A stretch of DNA of 16,200 nucleotides from UBA5109 sp038148755 (GTDB lineage Bacteria; Pseudomonadota; Gammaproteobacteria; Pseudomonadales; Pseudohongiellaceae): the NCBI GenBank assembly GCA_038148755.1, contig JAYQWA010000027.1, positions 1 through 16,200 on the forward strand. The letters run 5' to 3'. This document shows, in pieces, positions 1 to 7,605 of this stretch. A program made the translations under genes and the position numbers. The notes under the pieces were generated by a model. That model did not search any database. It was not told the DNA's origin and saw only the letters and a program-made list of their open reading frames with translations. Numbering within the stretch: the first letter of the stretch is position 1; every line of letters starts with the position of its first letter.

Positions 1-2
1 TG

Positions 3-62
3 CGTATGCAGAGCCTGGAAGTTATCGATGGTGACTTCGTATGGCAGGGTGACTTCGATTAA
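3..62 (+). CDS. C-terminal tail of an upstream gene (partial)
   Basis: The third forward frame is open from the window edge to a TAA at 60-62, followed at once by an in-frame TAG. The last residues read ...GDFVWQGDFD. A clear intrinsic terminator lies about 30 bases downstream, as expected for the end of a real gene. Only about 19 codons are visible, so no family can be named. The other two forward frames are less convincing: one stops at 32-34 and the other has no stop near the terminator. Confidence 0.5.
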   Translation, partial: RMQSLEVIDGDFVWQGDFD

Positions 63-92
63 TAGAGCGTTTAGACTCTAGTTGAATTATAT

Positions 93-128
93 AAACACTA
101 ACGGTCTTCTAAAGCCGTTAGTGTTTTT
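93..128 (+). terminator. Intrinsic terminator of the upstream gene
   Basis: A perfect 12-bp stem pairs AAACACTAACGG (93-104) with CCGTTAGTGTTT (115-126) across a 10-base loop. The stem runs into a T tract that is broken only by GC before a second T run. It separates the upstream gene from the secreted-protein operon that starts at 196. Confidence 0.85.
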
Positions 129-195
129 GCTTTTTAAATACAGCTTTTAGAATAGCGACGCTTCATACCTGTTAAGCATTAAGGGGTTTTATTCT

Positions 196-1053
196 ATGTC
201 CTTTCACGCAAGAAAAGTTTTATCCGGATTACTGTTTTGCGCACTTAGTGCACCAGTTCTCCAGGCCCAGGCCGGTATTGCTGGTTATTGGGCGCCAATA
301 TTCCATGAAGATTTCGAAGAACGTTTGCCTGGCCCTGAAGCAGGCGATTACGCTGGACTGCCAATTAATGATGCAATGAGATTAAGAGGTGATACCTGGC
401 AGTCAGGCCTTTTAAATGTGCCTGAGCATCAATGCAAACCACATCCGTCTACTTATGGTTTTCGTGGTATTGGTAACCTCAGAATTCTCGAAGAAGTTGA
501 TCCACAGTCACAGGAACTAATTGCTCTACATACACATATTGAATGGCAGGCACAGAAGCGTACCATCTGGATGGATGGGCGAAACCATCCAGATGAAATA
601 GCTCCTCATACCTGGGGTGGTTTTTCAACAGGAGAATTTGTTGGAGATACATTGGTAGTGCACACTACCCACCTCAAAGCAGGATGGATTCGCCGCAATG
701 GTATGGCTTTAAGTGATGAAGCGACATTGGATGAATTTTTCTTTTTAAATGATGAAGGTACTTTATTAACTCACGTTTCTATCGTAACTGACCCCAATTA
801 CCTGACAGAGCCTTTTGTAAGGTCTAATGGTTTTGAGTGGCTGACCAGAGCTCAAATGGGCCCTTATCCTTGTCGTCCAGCGATTGAATTGGATCGTGAA
901 ATAGGTGAAATTCCTCATTGGATGATTAATTCAGAAGAATCAATGATGGGCAGGGAAGAGTTTGCTGAGCGCTGGGGGATTCCTGTAGAAGCAACTCGTG
1001 GTGGTGCACATACAGCATTACCTGAATATATTGATGTGGTTAGAGGTGAATAG
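196..1053 (+). CDS. Uncharacterised secreted protein, first of a paralogous pair
   Basis: This 285-residue protein has an N-terminal signal peptide, with Arg/Lys in the n-region, a hydrophobic stretch at about 8-20 and likely cleavage after AQA near residue 26. The mature part carries the blocks HEDFEERLPGP (37-47), GDYAGLPINDA (50-60), HQCKPHPS (78-85), HTHIEW (112-117), IWMDGR (124-129) and THLKAGWIRRNG (158-169). From memory, these blocks recur in an unnamed family of exported proteins in Proteobacteria and Acidobacteria; I know of no assigned activity. There is no transmembrane segment after the signal. The ATG follows AAGGGG at 181-186 at good spacing. It is the first gene of an operon with the MBL hydrolase (27 bases downstream of this stop) and a related protein at 2084-2854. 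The C-terminal extension after about residue 230 is absent from that paralogue. Its location (periplasm) is well supported; its function is unknown. Confidence 0.85.
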   Translation: MSFHARKVLSGLLFCALSAPVLQAQAGIAGYWAPIFHEDFEERLPGPEAGDYAGLPINDAMRLRGDTWQSGLLNVPEHQCKPHPSTYGFRGIGNLRILEEVDPQSQELIALHTHIEWQAQKRTIWMDGRNHPDEIAPHTWGGFSTGEFVGDTLVVHTTHLKAGWIRRNGMALSDEATLDEFFFLNDEGTLLTHVSIVTDPNYLTEPFVRSNGFEWLTRAQMGPYPCRPAIELDREIGEIPHWMINSEESMMGREEFAERWGIPVEATRGGAHTALPEYIDVVRGE

Positions 1054-1079
1054 GTAAATAGGTTTTGGAGAATAAAACA

Positions 1080-2072
1080 ATGATTACTAAAAAATTAATA
1101 AGCTGCAGCAAAGCGAAAAATCATATCCAAAAAGCACTAGGAGCCTGTTTGCTGACTTCAGCTCTTGCTGCTGGGACTGCATTTGCTCAGGATTTGTCTG
1201 ATGTTGAAGTGAAGTCTTATCACGTTGCAGGGCAGGTTTGGGTATTAACTGGTGCTGGTGGGAATGTCACTGTGCAAATCGGCGATGAGGGCGTACTGGT
1301 TGTTGATACTCAGTTTGCCGAAACAGCACCTAAAATTCTTGCTGAAATTGAGCGTCTGGCTCCGGGCAAGATTATTCGTTATGTGATTAATACTCATGGT
1401 CATGGCGATCATACTGGTGGTAACCAGATCATTCGTGATGCGGGTGAAACTATTGTTGCCGGTAACGAAGCCAGAGATGTGACTGAAACTTTCGCGCCAG
1501 GTGCTGAAGTTATCGCACATGAAAATGTGATGTTATCCATGGCGACAGCTACTCCCGAAATTCCTTTCGATATGTGGCCGACAGAAGTTTATATTGGAGA
1601 TCAGTATGATCTTTATTTTAATGATGAACCTATCGAGTTACTTTATCAGGGCAGAGCACATACTAATGGTGACACCATGGTGTTCTTCCGCAAGTCTGAT
1701 GTGATAAGTACTGGTGATGTTTATGTAACCGAAGGCTATCCATTTATTGATGAATCAAACTACGGACATATTAATGGTATCGTCGATGCCTTGAATGAAA
1801 TCCTCAAGATTACAGTACCCAAAGAACAGCAGGAAGGTGGAACGATGGTTATTTCAAGCCATGGTCGTCTTTCTGATGAAGCTGATGTCGTTGATTACAG
1901 AGATATGATTACAATTATCCGTGATCGTGTGCAGTATATGATTGACCAGGGTATGAGTCTGAATGAAGTGTTGGCTGCACAGCCTTCACGTGATTATGAT
2001 GGCCGTTACGGATATGGCTTTGTCTCTGCTGAAGCCTTCATTACATCCGTTTACAACACCTTGAGCGAGTAG
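1080..2072 (+). CDS. Periplasmic metallo-beta-lactamase-fold hydrolase
   Basis: This is a 330-residue exported enzyme. A long signal peptide with an extended, lysine-rich n-region precedes a hydrophobic core and AFA|QD near residue 36. The MBL metal site is complete: THGHGDH gives His106, His108, Asp110 and His111, with His194 in GRAHTNGD, Asp212 in TGDVY and His261 in SSHGR. This predicts a di-zinc hydrolase acting in the periplasm. The overall pattern fits the broad group of MBL-fold proteins related to SoxH and quinoprotein-relay-system hydrolases, not a true beta-lactamase with confidence; the substrate cannot be read from sequence. I chose the ATG at 1080 because GGAG at 1067-1070 lies at ideal spacing; an in-frame TTG at 1065 overlaps that ribosome site and is unlikely to be used. 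It sits between two related secreted proteins, 27 and 11 bases away, so the three are probably co-expressed. Confidence 0.9.
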   Translation: MITKKLISCSKAKNHIQKALGACLLTSALAAGTAFAQDLSDVEVKSYHVAGQVWVLTGAGGNVTVQIGDEGVLVVDTQFAETAPKILAEIERLAPGKIIRYVINTHGHGDHTGGNQIIRDAGETIVAGNEARDVTETFAPGAEVIAHENVMLSMATATPEIPFDMWPTEVYIGDQYDLYFNDEPIELLYQGRAHTNGDTMVFFRKSDVISTGDVYVTEGYPFIDESNYGHINGIVDALNEILKITVPKEQQEGGTMVISSHGRLSDEADVVDYRDMITIIRDRVQYMIDQGMSLNEVLAAQPSRDYDGRYGYGFVSAEAFITSVYNTLSE

Positions 2073-2083
2073 GAGCGAAAATA

Positions 2084-2854
2084 ATGAAATTAAAAACATT
2101 TACTAAAGTTGCCGCTTTTTTCGGCATATCAGTACTGGCTACTGCTACTGTTGCTCAATCTGGAGATATGGCATCTTCACCAAGGGATGCTGCTCCAATT
2201 AATCTTGACAGACTAGAAGGGCAATGGGTTGCCATCGTCAATGAAGATTGGTTATGGCGTATGCGTGTGCCTGAAAGGGGTGACTTCACCAGTATTCCTT
2301 ATAACGACCATGCGCGTGAAGTAGGACAAGCCTGGGATGAATCCATGATTGGTTCATGTCTTGCTTATGGTGCTGCTGGAATCATGCGTCAACCACAGCG
2401 TATTCGGATTGAATGGGAATCTGATTCAGTTGTTAGACTGGAAACTGACTATGGTCAGCAAACACGTCGTTTTATTTTTAATGAACCAGCGCCGGAAAAC
2501 ACACCTAGCAGTCTGCAAGGTTACTCTATGGCCAGTTGGGAATATGATGCAGCACCTCCAGGGGGCTTTGCCGGTTTTACCCGTAACTCTGCTGATTTAC
2601 AGCATGGTTCAATGAAAATTGAAACCAGCCACTTAACTGCTGCCTGGTTACGTTCAAACGGTGCGCCAGTGAGTGAGAATGCAACTGTTACTGAATATGT
2701 TGATGTATTCGCTGATCCTAATGGTAATGATTGGGTTGTTTTTACAACTATCGTTCATGATCCTGAATATCTGAATACTGACTTTATTACCAGCTCGCAC
2801 TATCGACGTGATAATGATCGTAGTGCCTGGGATCCACGTCCCTGCGGCATGTAA
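2084..2854 (+). CDS. Uncharacterised secreted protein, second of a paralogous pair
   Basis: This 256-residue protein has a signal peptide with probable cleavage after TVA near residue 24. It shares the layout of the protein at 196-1053: NEDW...RVPERGDFTSIPYNDHAR here against HEDF...PGPEAGDYAGLPINDAMR there, and TSHLTAAWLRSNG (181-193) against THLKAGWIRRNG, each followed by an acidic/Thr-rich strand and a VHDPEYL or VTDPNYL block. It lacks the HQCKPHPS and IWMDGR blocks and has CLAYGAAGIMRQP (92-104) and QTRRFIF (126-132) instead. The two are therefore different branches of one exported family. AGGAG at 2071-2075 overlaps the stop of the MBL gene, giving tight, probably translationally coupled expression. 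Function is unknown; a role as a partner of, or in the same pathway as, the MBL hydrolase is inference from context only. Confidence 0.85.
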   Translation: MKLKTFTKVAAFFGISVLATATVAQSGDMASSPRDAAPINLDRLEGQWVAIVNEDWLWRMRVPERGDFTSIPYNDHAREVGQAWDESMIGSCLAYGAAGIMRQPQRIRIEWESDSVVRLETDYGQQTRRFIFNEPAPENTPSSLQGYSMASWEYDAAPPGGFAGFTRNSADLQHGSMKIETSHLTAAWLRSNGAPVSENATVTEYVDVFADPNGNDWVVFTTIVHDPEYLNTDFITSSHYRRDNDRSAWDPRPCGM

Positions 2855-2922
2855 GCATACCCATGTGAATGCACATGAAGATACACATGAAATAGGACGT
2901 AGAAAATAACGTTACTAGAAAA

Positions 2923-2949
2923 GGTCTCACGGAGTGAGGCCTTTTTTTT
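2923..2949 (+). terminator. Intrinsic terminator of the MBL operon
   Basis: Stem GGTCTCAC (2923-2930) pairs with GTGAGGCC (2934-2941), with one T-G wobble and a 3-base loop, and is followed by eight T residues. It ends the three-gene secreted-protein operon. The bases between the last stop and this hairpin (2855-2922) hold only a weak ATGTG/CACAT inverted repeat at 2863-2876 and a second CACATGA copy at 2884-2890. Confidence 0.9.
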
Positions 2950-2977
2950 ACTTCAATTTTTCGAAATATACAGCCAC

Positions 2978-3005
2978 AAAAAAAGGAGCTAAGAAGCTCC
3001 TTTTT
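2978..3005 (-). terminator. Intrinsic terminator of the pnp/pcaF operon
   Basis: On the minus strand GGAGCT (3000-2995) pairs with AGCTCC (2990-2985) across a 4-base loop and runs into seven T residues. A-tract and T-tract flank both sides, so it may work in both directions. It lies 18 bases beyond the pcaF stop and faces the + strand terminator at 2923-2949, insulating the two convergent operons. Confidence 0.88.
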
Positions 3006-3022
3006 GTTTTATCGTTTCAGTT

Positions 3023-4228
3023 CTAAACTTTTTCGATAATAGAAGCAATACCCTGACCAACCCCTATACACATCGTACAAAGTCCATAACGTCCATTTGA
3101 ACGTTCAAGTTGATTAAGAGCGGCAATAACCAAACGGGCACCACTTGCTCCCAGGGGATGGCCAATTGAGATAGCTCCGCCATTGGGATTAACATGACCA
3201 GCGTCATCTGGCAGCCCTAAATCGCGTGTAACCGCCAAGGCCTGAGCGGCAAAAGCTTCATTAAGTTCTATGACATCCATTTGATCCAGCGTTAAACCGG
3301 TCATTGCCAAAAGCTTTTTAGTGGCAGGGGCAGGGGCAAAACCCATGATAGCGGGTGCAACACCAGCTGTAGTCGAAGCGGCTATGCGTGCACGTGGGGT
3401 CAAACCATGTTTTTTGACAGCTGCTTCGGAAGCAACGATAACTGCTGCTGCACCGTCATTAATACCTGAGGCGTTACCTGCAGTGACTGTTCCGCCTTCC
3501 CGGACAACCGGGCTGAGTTTCGTTAGCGCTTCCAGGGTTGTACTGGCACGGGGATGTTCATCAGTATCAAAAATAATAGGATCAGTTTTACGCTGAGGGA
3601 TGGTTACCGGGGTTATTTCTTCTGCCAGTCGGCCTGACTGTTGAGCATCTGCTGTTCTTTGCTGGCTACGAAGTGCAAAGGCATCTTGATCTTCACGGTT
3701 TATGGAAAACTGATCTGCAACATTCTCAGCTGTTTCTGGCATGGTATCAACACCATGCATGGCTTTTAATAGTGGATTGATAAAGCGCCAGCCCATGGTC
3801 GTGTCTTCCAGTTTCATGGTACGGGCAAAAGCAGATTCACCTTTTCCCATAACAAAAGGCGCTCGAGACATGGATTCAACCCCGCCAGCGATGATTAATT
3901 CAGCTTCACCGGATTTAATGGCTCTTGCGGCTGTTGCTATGGCATCAAGACTAGAACCACAGAGGCGGTTCATGGTGGTGCCTGTTACTTCAACGGGAAG
4001 ACCAGCCAGCAACAGGGACATTCTGCCGACATTACGATTATCTTCGCCAGCCTGATTGGCACAGCCGTAAATAACGTCATCAACGGCAGCCCAGTCAACA
4101 TTGGGGTTTCTTACCATCAATGCTTTAAGAGGCACAGCACCGAGGTCATCAGCACGGATAGTGGATAAAGTCCCGCCATAACGTCCAAAGGGGGTACGGA
4201 TAGCGTCACAGATAAATGCGTCAGTCAT
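3023..4228 (-). CDS. pcaF: 3-oxoadipyl-CoA thiolase (beta-ketoadipyl-CoA thiolase)
   Basis: The enzyme cleaves 3-oxoadipyl-CoA with CoA to succinyl-CoA and acetyl-CoA, the last step of the beta-ketoadipate route, in the cytoplasm. The 401-residue length is exactly that of the PcaF/PaaJ group. Thiolase residues are all present: nucleophile Cys90 in NRLCGSS, His357 in IGHPLGASG, and Cys387 in CTMCIGVGQG. The block DDVIYGCANQAGEDNRNVGRM (51-71) is typical of the 3-oxoadipyl-CoA branch rather than of acetoacetyl-CoA thiolases. It is the last gene of the operon; AGGA of its ribosome site overlaps the TAG stop of the Dabb gene, which implies coupling. A terminator follows. Its substrate would be supplied by the CoA-transferase encoded at 10256-11605. 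A PaaJ-like role in phenylacetate breakdown is chemically the same reaction, but no paa genes are near. Confidence 0.94.
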   Translation of the reverse strand: MTDAFICDAIRTPFGRYGGTLSTIRADDLGAVPLKALMVRNPNVDWAAVDDVIYGCANQAGEDNRNVGRMSLLLAGLPVEVTGTTMNRLCGSSLDAIATAARAIKSGEAELIIAGGVESMSRAPFVMGKGESAFARTMKLEDTTMGWRFINPLLKAMHGVDTMPETAENVADQFSINREDQDAFALRSQQRTADAQQSGRLAEEITPVTIPQRKTDPIIFDTDEHPRASTTLEALTKLSPVVREGGTVTAGNASGINDGAAAVIVASEAAVKKHGLTPRARIAASTTAGVAPAIMGFAPAPATKKLLAMTGLTLDQMDVIELNEAFAAQALAVTRDLGLPDDAGHVNPNGGAISIGHPLGASGARLVIAALNQLERSNGRYGLCTMCIGVGQGIASIIEKV

Positions 4229-4239
4229 ATATAACAGTC

Positions 4240-4533
4240 CTATATTTCGTAGTCAGCCATACGTCTTTCGACGACGTATGGACCTAAATATTCTTTGAAT
4301 TGCAGATGAACAGGGTGCTGATTGTAATGAGCCAGAGCCTCCCAGCTTTCAAATTCTGAGTACAAGACGATATCTGCAGAACTTTCAATGCGACTGGCAT
4401 CAGCATTTAGTTCAAGGGTAATCAGACCTTCAATTTGCTCACGCATTTGTTGTATCAGCTTAGCCCCGTCATCACAGTATTGCTGACTTAATTCGGGCTT
4501 ATCTACTTTCCAGGAAACGATATGTTTAATCAT
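4240..4533 (-). CDS. Dabb (stress-responsive A/B barrel) domain protein
   Basis: This 97-residue protein is one dimeric alpha-beta barrel (ferredoxin-like) domain. It opens with the characteristic MIKHIVSWKV strand, continues with a helix at about 15-35, the ITLELNADASR strand, the DIVLYSEFESWEALAHYNQHPVH block typical of Dabb proteins, and ends with FKEYLGPYVVERRMADYEI. Such proteins usually dimerise; some family members are enzymes (for example olivetolic acid cyclase in plants), but most bacterial ones have no known function. It is cytoplasmic, with no signal peptide. It lies between the Rieske ferredoxin and pcaF, with pcaF immediately downstream. Its own ribosome site is weak and sits in a very AT-rich spacer (4534-4579), suggesting poor translation or coupling. 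A role in handling a ring-cleavage product or lactone is conceivable but only inferred from position. Confidence 0.85.
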   Translation of the reverse strand: MIKHIVSWKVDKPELSQQYCDDGAKLIQQMREQIEGLITLELNADASRIESSADIVLYSEFESWEALAHYNQHPVHLQFKEYLGPYVVERRMADYEI

Positions 4534-4579
4534 AATTTACTTTAAATATATATTTTAATTTATTGATATTATTATACTT

Positions 4580-4957
4580 TTAATCAGGATTACCCAGGTA
4601 GGCAATCCCTTCCTTGATATCAATGGGAATAGTTTCCAGCTTGCTTCCCTGAGGCGGACCTTCAGTACAAAAGCCATCGTGCAATCTGAATTTTCCCATA
4701 TGGTGCTGACACATGAACATGGTTTTATCCAGATTCAGAAATCTGCCGGGATCAAGATTCAGCTTTATCTGAAAATGCGGACAGCGGTTCAGATAACAGC
4801 GTAAAGTCCCTTCGTCATTATAGATAAAAAGATTGAAGGGGTATTTTGATTCCGTTGCAAAGCTGACCTCTCTGGTATCCCCGGGCAGAATATCATCGAC
4901 TCTGCATAGTTTCGTACCAAATGGGGGAACATTTCTCTCTTCGTGCCAGCGTCTCAT
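4580..4957 (-). CDS. Rieske-type [2Fe-2S] ferredoxin-like protein
   Basis: This 125-residue soluble protein carries both halves of a Rieske cluster site: CPH at about residues 59-61 and CQHH at about 83-86, where Cys-x-His and Cys-x-x-His ligate a [2Fe-2S] centre. The gap between the halves is about 21 residues, somewhat longer than in ring-hydroxylating oxygenase ferredoxins. After the second half come KFRLHDGFCTEGPPQGSKLETIPI, the usual Rieske ending with a proline-containing loop. There is no catalytic domain, signal peptide or membrane anchor, so it is an electron carrier or a small accessory protein rather than an oxygenase. It lies 15 bases after the pnpF stop, inside a hydroquinone operon where no reductase or oxygenase partner is encoded. 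A role in keeping the PnpCD iron reduced is an inference (see findings). GGA a few bases before the ATG is a modest ribosome site. Confidence 0.85.
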   Translation of the reverse strand: MRRWHEERNVPPFGTKLCRVDDILPGDTREVSFATESKYPFNLFIYNDEGTLRCYLNRCPHFQIKLNLDPGRFLNLDKTMFMCQHHMGKFRLHDGFCTEGPPQGSKLETIPIDIKEGIAYLGNPD

Positions 4958-4972
4958 GGTTTCCGGTTTGTA

Positions 4973-6034
4973 TTAAGGGCGAATACCGGAATAGGCATTT
5001 TTCAGTAACTCTTTAACACCCTCCAGAGTAACTTCACGCGGATTGTAATAAGGTTTGGATAATGCGATTTCTGCTGCTTTATCCAAATCTTGTTCCTTCA
5101 TGCCAATAGCTTCGAGAGTTGTTGGAGCACCGACTTTACTTAATAAGTCGAAGAGGGCACCAGCAGCATCATCAGGTGTTGTGTTTAATGCCCGGGCAAT
5201 GGCAGCCATGGCTTCCGGGGCATCTTCCTGATTGTATTTGGTGGCATGCGGGATAATTACGGAATGTACCTCTGCATGTGGCAGATTAAAGGAACCACCC
5301 AGCGTGTGACAAAGTTTGTGATGTATTGACATGCCTACCGTTCCCAATGCCGTTCCTGCCAGCCAGGCACCATATAAAGCTTTGCTTCGGGCTTCCATAT
5401 TGTCAGGTTCTACGACGACAACCGGTAAGCTTTCAGCCAGTGCTTTGATACCTTCTTCGGACATCAGGGAAATCACCGGATTCTTGTTTTCGGCATAGAG
5501 CGCTTCAACACAGTGAGCGATGGCATTGATACCACTTGGGCCGGAAATAAAGTCAGGTAAAGTAACTGTCAACTCAGGATCATAAATTACTGTTTTAGCC
5601 AGTACTTTCTGATCACGACCAGTCGTTTTTATGCCATCTTCCGTAATGCCCCAGATCGGAGTCATTTCTGATCCGGCATAAGTTGTAGGAACAACAATTG
5701 AAGGTAGGCCTGTCTCCAGAGCCACTGCTTTGCCCAGACCGATGGTTGAGCCACCACCAACACAGACACAGCCGTCATTATTGTTGGCCTCAATTTCGGC
5801 CATAATGGCATTAATAGAGTCTCTGGGCACATGCATGACTGCTTTCGCAAAAATGCTGCTCTCAAAACCTTCACCAAGCAGTTCCTTGGTTGATTCTGCC
5901 ATGTCTTTCTGAAACTCAGTAGAGATGATCATGGGTCTTTTAATGCCAAGCAAAGCAACTTCATCAGGAAGTTGCTTTAAAGTGCCGGCACCAAAAATAA
6001 TACGTTGAGAGTTGGGCTGATAAACAAATTGCAT
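4973..6034 (-). CDS. pnpF: Maleylacetate reductase
   Basis: The enzyme reduces maleylacetate to 3-oxoadipate with NAD(P)H, joining hydroquinone and hydroxyquinol breakdown to the beta-ketoadipate route. At 353 residues it matches the maleylacetate reductase branch of the iron-containing alcohol dehydrogenase superfamily. Visible marks are the nucleotide loop VGGGST (92-97), the branch-typical PTTYAGSEMTPIWGIT (116-131), KTTGRDQKVLAKTVIYDP (136-153) and the histidine-rich helix HHKLCHTLGGSFNLPHAEVH (238-257). Asn170 stands where metal-dependent relatives have Asp, as is usual for maleylacetate reductases. GAGG precedes the ATG at good spacing. It follows pnpE by 78 bases and precedes the Rieske gene by 15. 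Alternative names for the same activity are MacA, ClcE and TcbF; the pnp name is chosen for its neighbours. Confidence 0.93.
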   Translation of the reverse strand: MQFVYQPNSQRIIFGAGTLKQLPDEVALLGIKRPMIISTEFQKDMAESTKELLGEGFESSIFAKAVMHVPRDSINAIMAEIEANNNDGCVCVGGGSTIGLGKAVALETGLPSIVVPTTYAGSEMTPIWGITEDGIKTTGRDQKVLAKTVIYDPELTVTLPDFISGPSGINAIAHCVEALYAENKNPVISLMSEEGIKALAESLPVVVVEPDNMEARSKALYGAWLAGTALGTVGMSIHHKLCHTLGGSFNLPHAEVHSVIIPHATKYNQEDAPEAMAAIARALNTTPDDAAGALFDLLSKVGAPTTLEAIGMKEQDLDKAAEIALSKPYYNPREVTLEGVKELLKNAYSGIRP

Positions 6035-6085
6035 ATGTTTTGCCTCTTTTTAGCTAAATTCCTAGCTTAAAATCTACGCGAATAC

Positions 6086-6116
6086 AAAGCCATTAGTCTG
6101 GCTTGAAAGCCATTAG
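6086..6116. repeat. 11-bp direct repeat across the pnpE stop codon
   Basis: AAAGCCATTAG occurs at 6086-6096 and again at 6106-6116, 20 bases apart. The second copy contains the complement of the pnpE stop codon. It looks like a small local duplication of the end of the gene within the 78-base pnpE-pnpF spacer. No function is evident. Confidence 0.6.
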
Positions 6117-7582
6117 CGTGGATAAAAAGGTGGAATTTTAGCGTCAACATTAACCCAGATGGATTTGGCCACTGTGTATTCACGCATGGCTTCAAAGCCC
6201 ATTTCGCGACCGTATCCAGAACGACCAACACCACCAAAGGGGCTAGCTGGATTGACGCGTTTGTAGCAGTTAATCCAAACCATACCGGCATGGATTTCAC
6301 GGGCAAATTTATGGGCCCGAGCAATATTGCTGGTCCACAAACCACTACCCAGACCGTATTCAGTTGCATTGGCCAGTTCCATGGCTTCTTCATCAGTTTT
6401 GAAAGTCGTAACAACAACAAAAGGACCAAATACTTCTTCATGGAAGACTCTGTCAGTCGGCTTACATTTAACGATAGTCGGCATCACGAAACAGCCTTTT
6501 TTCAGTGTTTCATCATCTGGCTGGTGTCCGCCGGTTAAAAATTCACCACCTTGTTCTTTGGCTACTTTGCAATATTCAAGTACGCGATCCAGATGCATTT
6601 GCGAAGTTAAAGGTCCCATTTCAGTCGTTGGATCAGTAGGATCACCGACTTTGATGCTTTTCGCCAATGCGGTGAATTTTTCCAGGAATTCGTCAACAAC
6701 ATTTTCATGAATGATCAAGCGGGAACCGGCAATACATGCCTGTCCCTGGTTGTGGAAAATAGCAAAAGCGGATCCGCCAACTGCGGCCGGGATATTAGCA
6801 TCTTCAAATATAATATTCGCACCTTTGCCACCCAGTTCCAGTTGAACTTTTTTAATGGTTTTGGCAGATGCTTCGATAATTTTTTCGCCGACAGCGGTAG
6901 AACCGGTAAAACAGATTTTGCCGATACCTTCATGTTCAGCCATGTGTTGACCAGCGATGCTACCTCTACCAACCAGCACATTGACGACACCGGCAGGAAT
7001 GCCAACTTCCATCATCAGGTCTGCAATACGCAGAGTCGATAGTGGGGTCAATTCAGCAGGTTTAATCACAACCGTATTACCAGCAGCCAGGGCAGGAGCC
7101 ATTTTCCAGCTGGTGAACATCAAAGGAAAGTTCCAGGGAACAATCTGGCCGACAACACCAATAGGCTGACGATCCATATAGTTTAAAAAGCCAGCATCGA
7201 CAGGGATGACTGAACCTTCGAGTTTGTCAGCCATGCCACCGAAGTAGCGAAAGCAATAGGCTGTACGCTGGACATCCAGATTGCGGGTATCGCGGATTGG
7301 ATGTCCGGTGTCCATGGTCTCGAGCTGTGCAAGTTCTTCAGCATTTTCTTCAATTTTGTCAGCCAGTTTCAATAAATAATGACCACGCTCAGAAGCACTT
7401 AATGCTTTCCAGCCGACAAATGCAGCCTGAGCAGCAATAACAGCTTTATCAACATCAGCTTCTTTAGCTTCTGCAACTTTAGTAATCAGGGAATTGTCAT
7501 AGGGGTTTAGTACGTCTATGGTAGTGCCGGCTTCGCCATCTACCCATTCGCCATTAATTAATAATTTGTCGATAATTTTCAT
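6113..7582 (-). CDS. pnpE: Aldehyde dehydrogenase, probable 4-hydroxymuconic semialdehyde dehydrogenase
   Basis: By context, this NAD(P)-dependent enzyme oxidises 4-hydroxymuconic semialdehyde, the product of hydroquinone ring cleavage, to maleylacetate. It is a full-length (489-residue) member of the ALDH superfamily of the betaine-aldehyde dehydrogenase-like type. Catalytic residues are present: Asn151 in PWNFPL, general base Glu249 in LELGGKGAN, and nucleophile Cys283 in NQGQACIAGSRL; the cofactor loop FTGSTAVG is at 225-232. Without its neighbours it would be annotated as betaine aldehyde dehydrogenase, but it lies between pnpD and pnpF, exactly where known hydroquinone operons carry this dehydrogenase. 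Only about 24 bases separate its ATG from the intrinsic terminator at 7606-7640, so it has no obvious promoter of its own and must depend on read-through. Confidence 0.9.
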   Translation of the reverse strand: MKIIDKLLINGEWVDGEAGTTIDVLNPYDNSLITKVAEAKEADVDKAVIAAQAAFVGWKALSASERGHYLLKLADKIEENAEELAQLETMDTGHPIRDTRNLDVQRTAYCFRYFGGMADKLEGSVIPVDAGFLNYMDRQPIGVVGQIVPWNFPLMFTSWKMAPALAAGNTVVIKPAELTPLSTLRIADLMMEVGIPAGVVNVLVGRGSIAGQHMAEHEGIGKICFTGSTAVGEKIIEASAKTIKKVQLELGGKGANIIFEDANIPAAVGGSAFAIFHNQGQACIAGSRLIIHENVVDEFLEKFTALAKSIKVGDPTDPTTEMGPLTSQMHLDRVLEYCKVAKEQGGEFLTGGHQPDDETLKKGCFVMPTIVKCKPTDRVFHEEVFGPFVVVTTFKTDEEAMELANATEYGLGSGLWTSNIARAHKFAREIHAGMVWINCYKRVNPASPFGGVGRSGYGREMGFEAMREYTVAKSIWVNVDAKIPPFYPR

Positions 7583-7605
7583 AGTGATCCAGGTTTATTT
7601 GTTGA

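Noticed and set aside
1065..1079. TTG start extending the MBL protein by five residues
   Set aside because: It overlaps the GGAG ribosome site that fits the ATG at 1080, and the added residues make a poorer signal peptide.
6067..6710. Open frames overlapping pnpE on both strands (about 80-127 codons)
   Set aside because: They lie in other frames of a clearly coding ALDH gene, lack ribosome sites and have low-complexity translations.
6113..7582. Betaine aldehyde dehydrogenase
   Set aside because: The motifs are shared by the whole subfamily; no choline or betaine genes are near, while pnpD and pnpF are adjacent.
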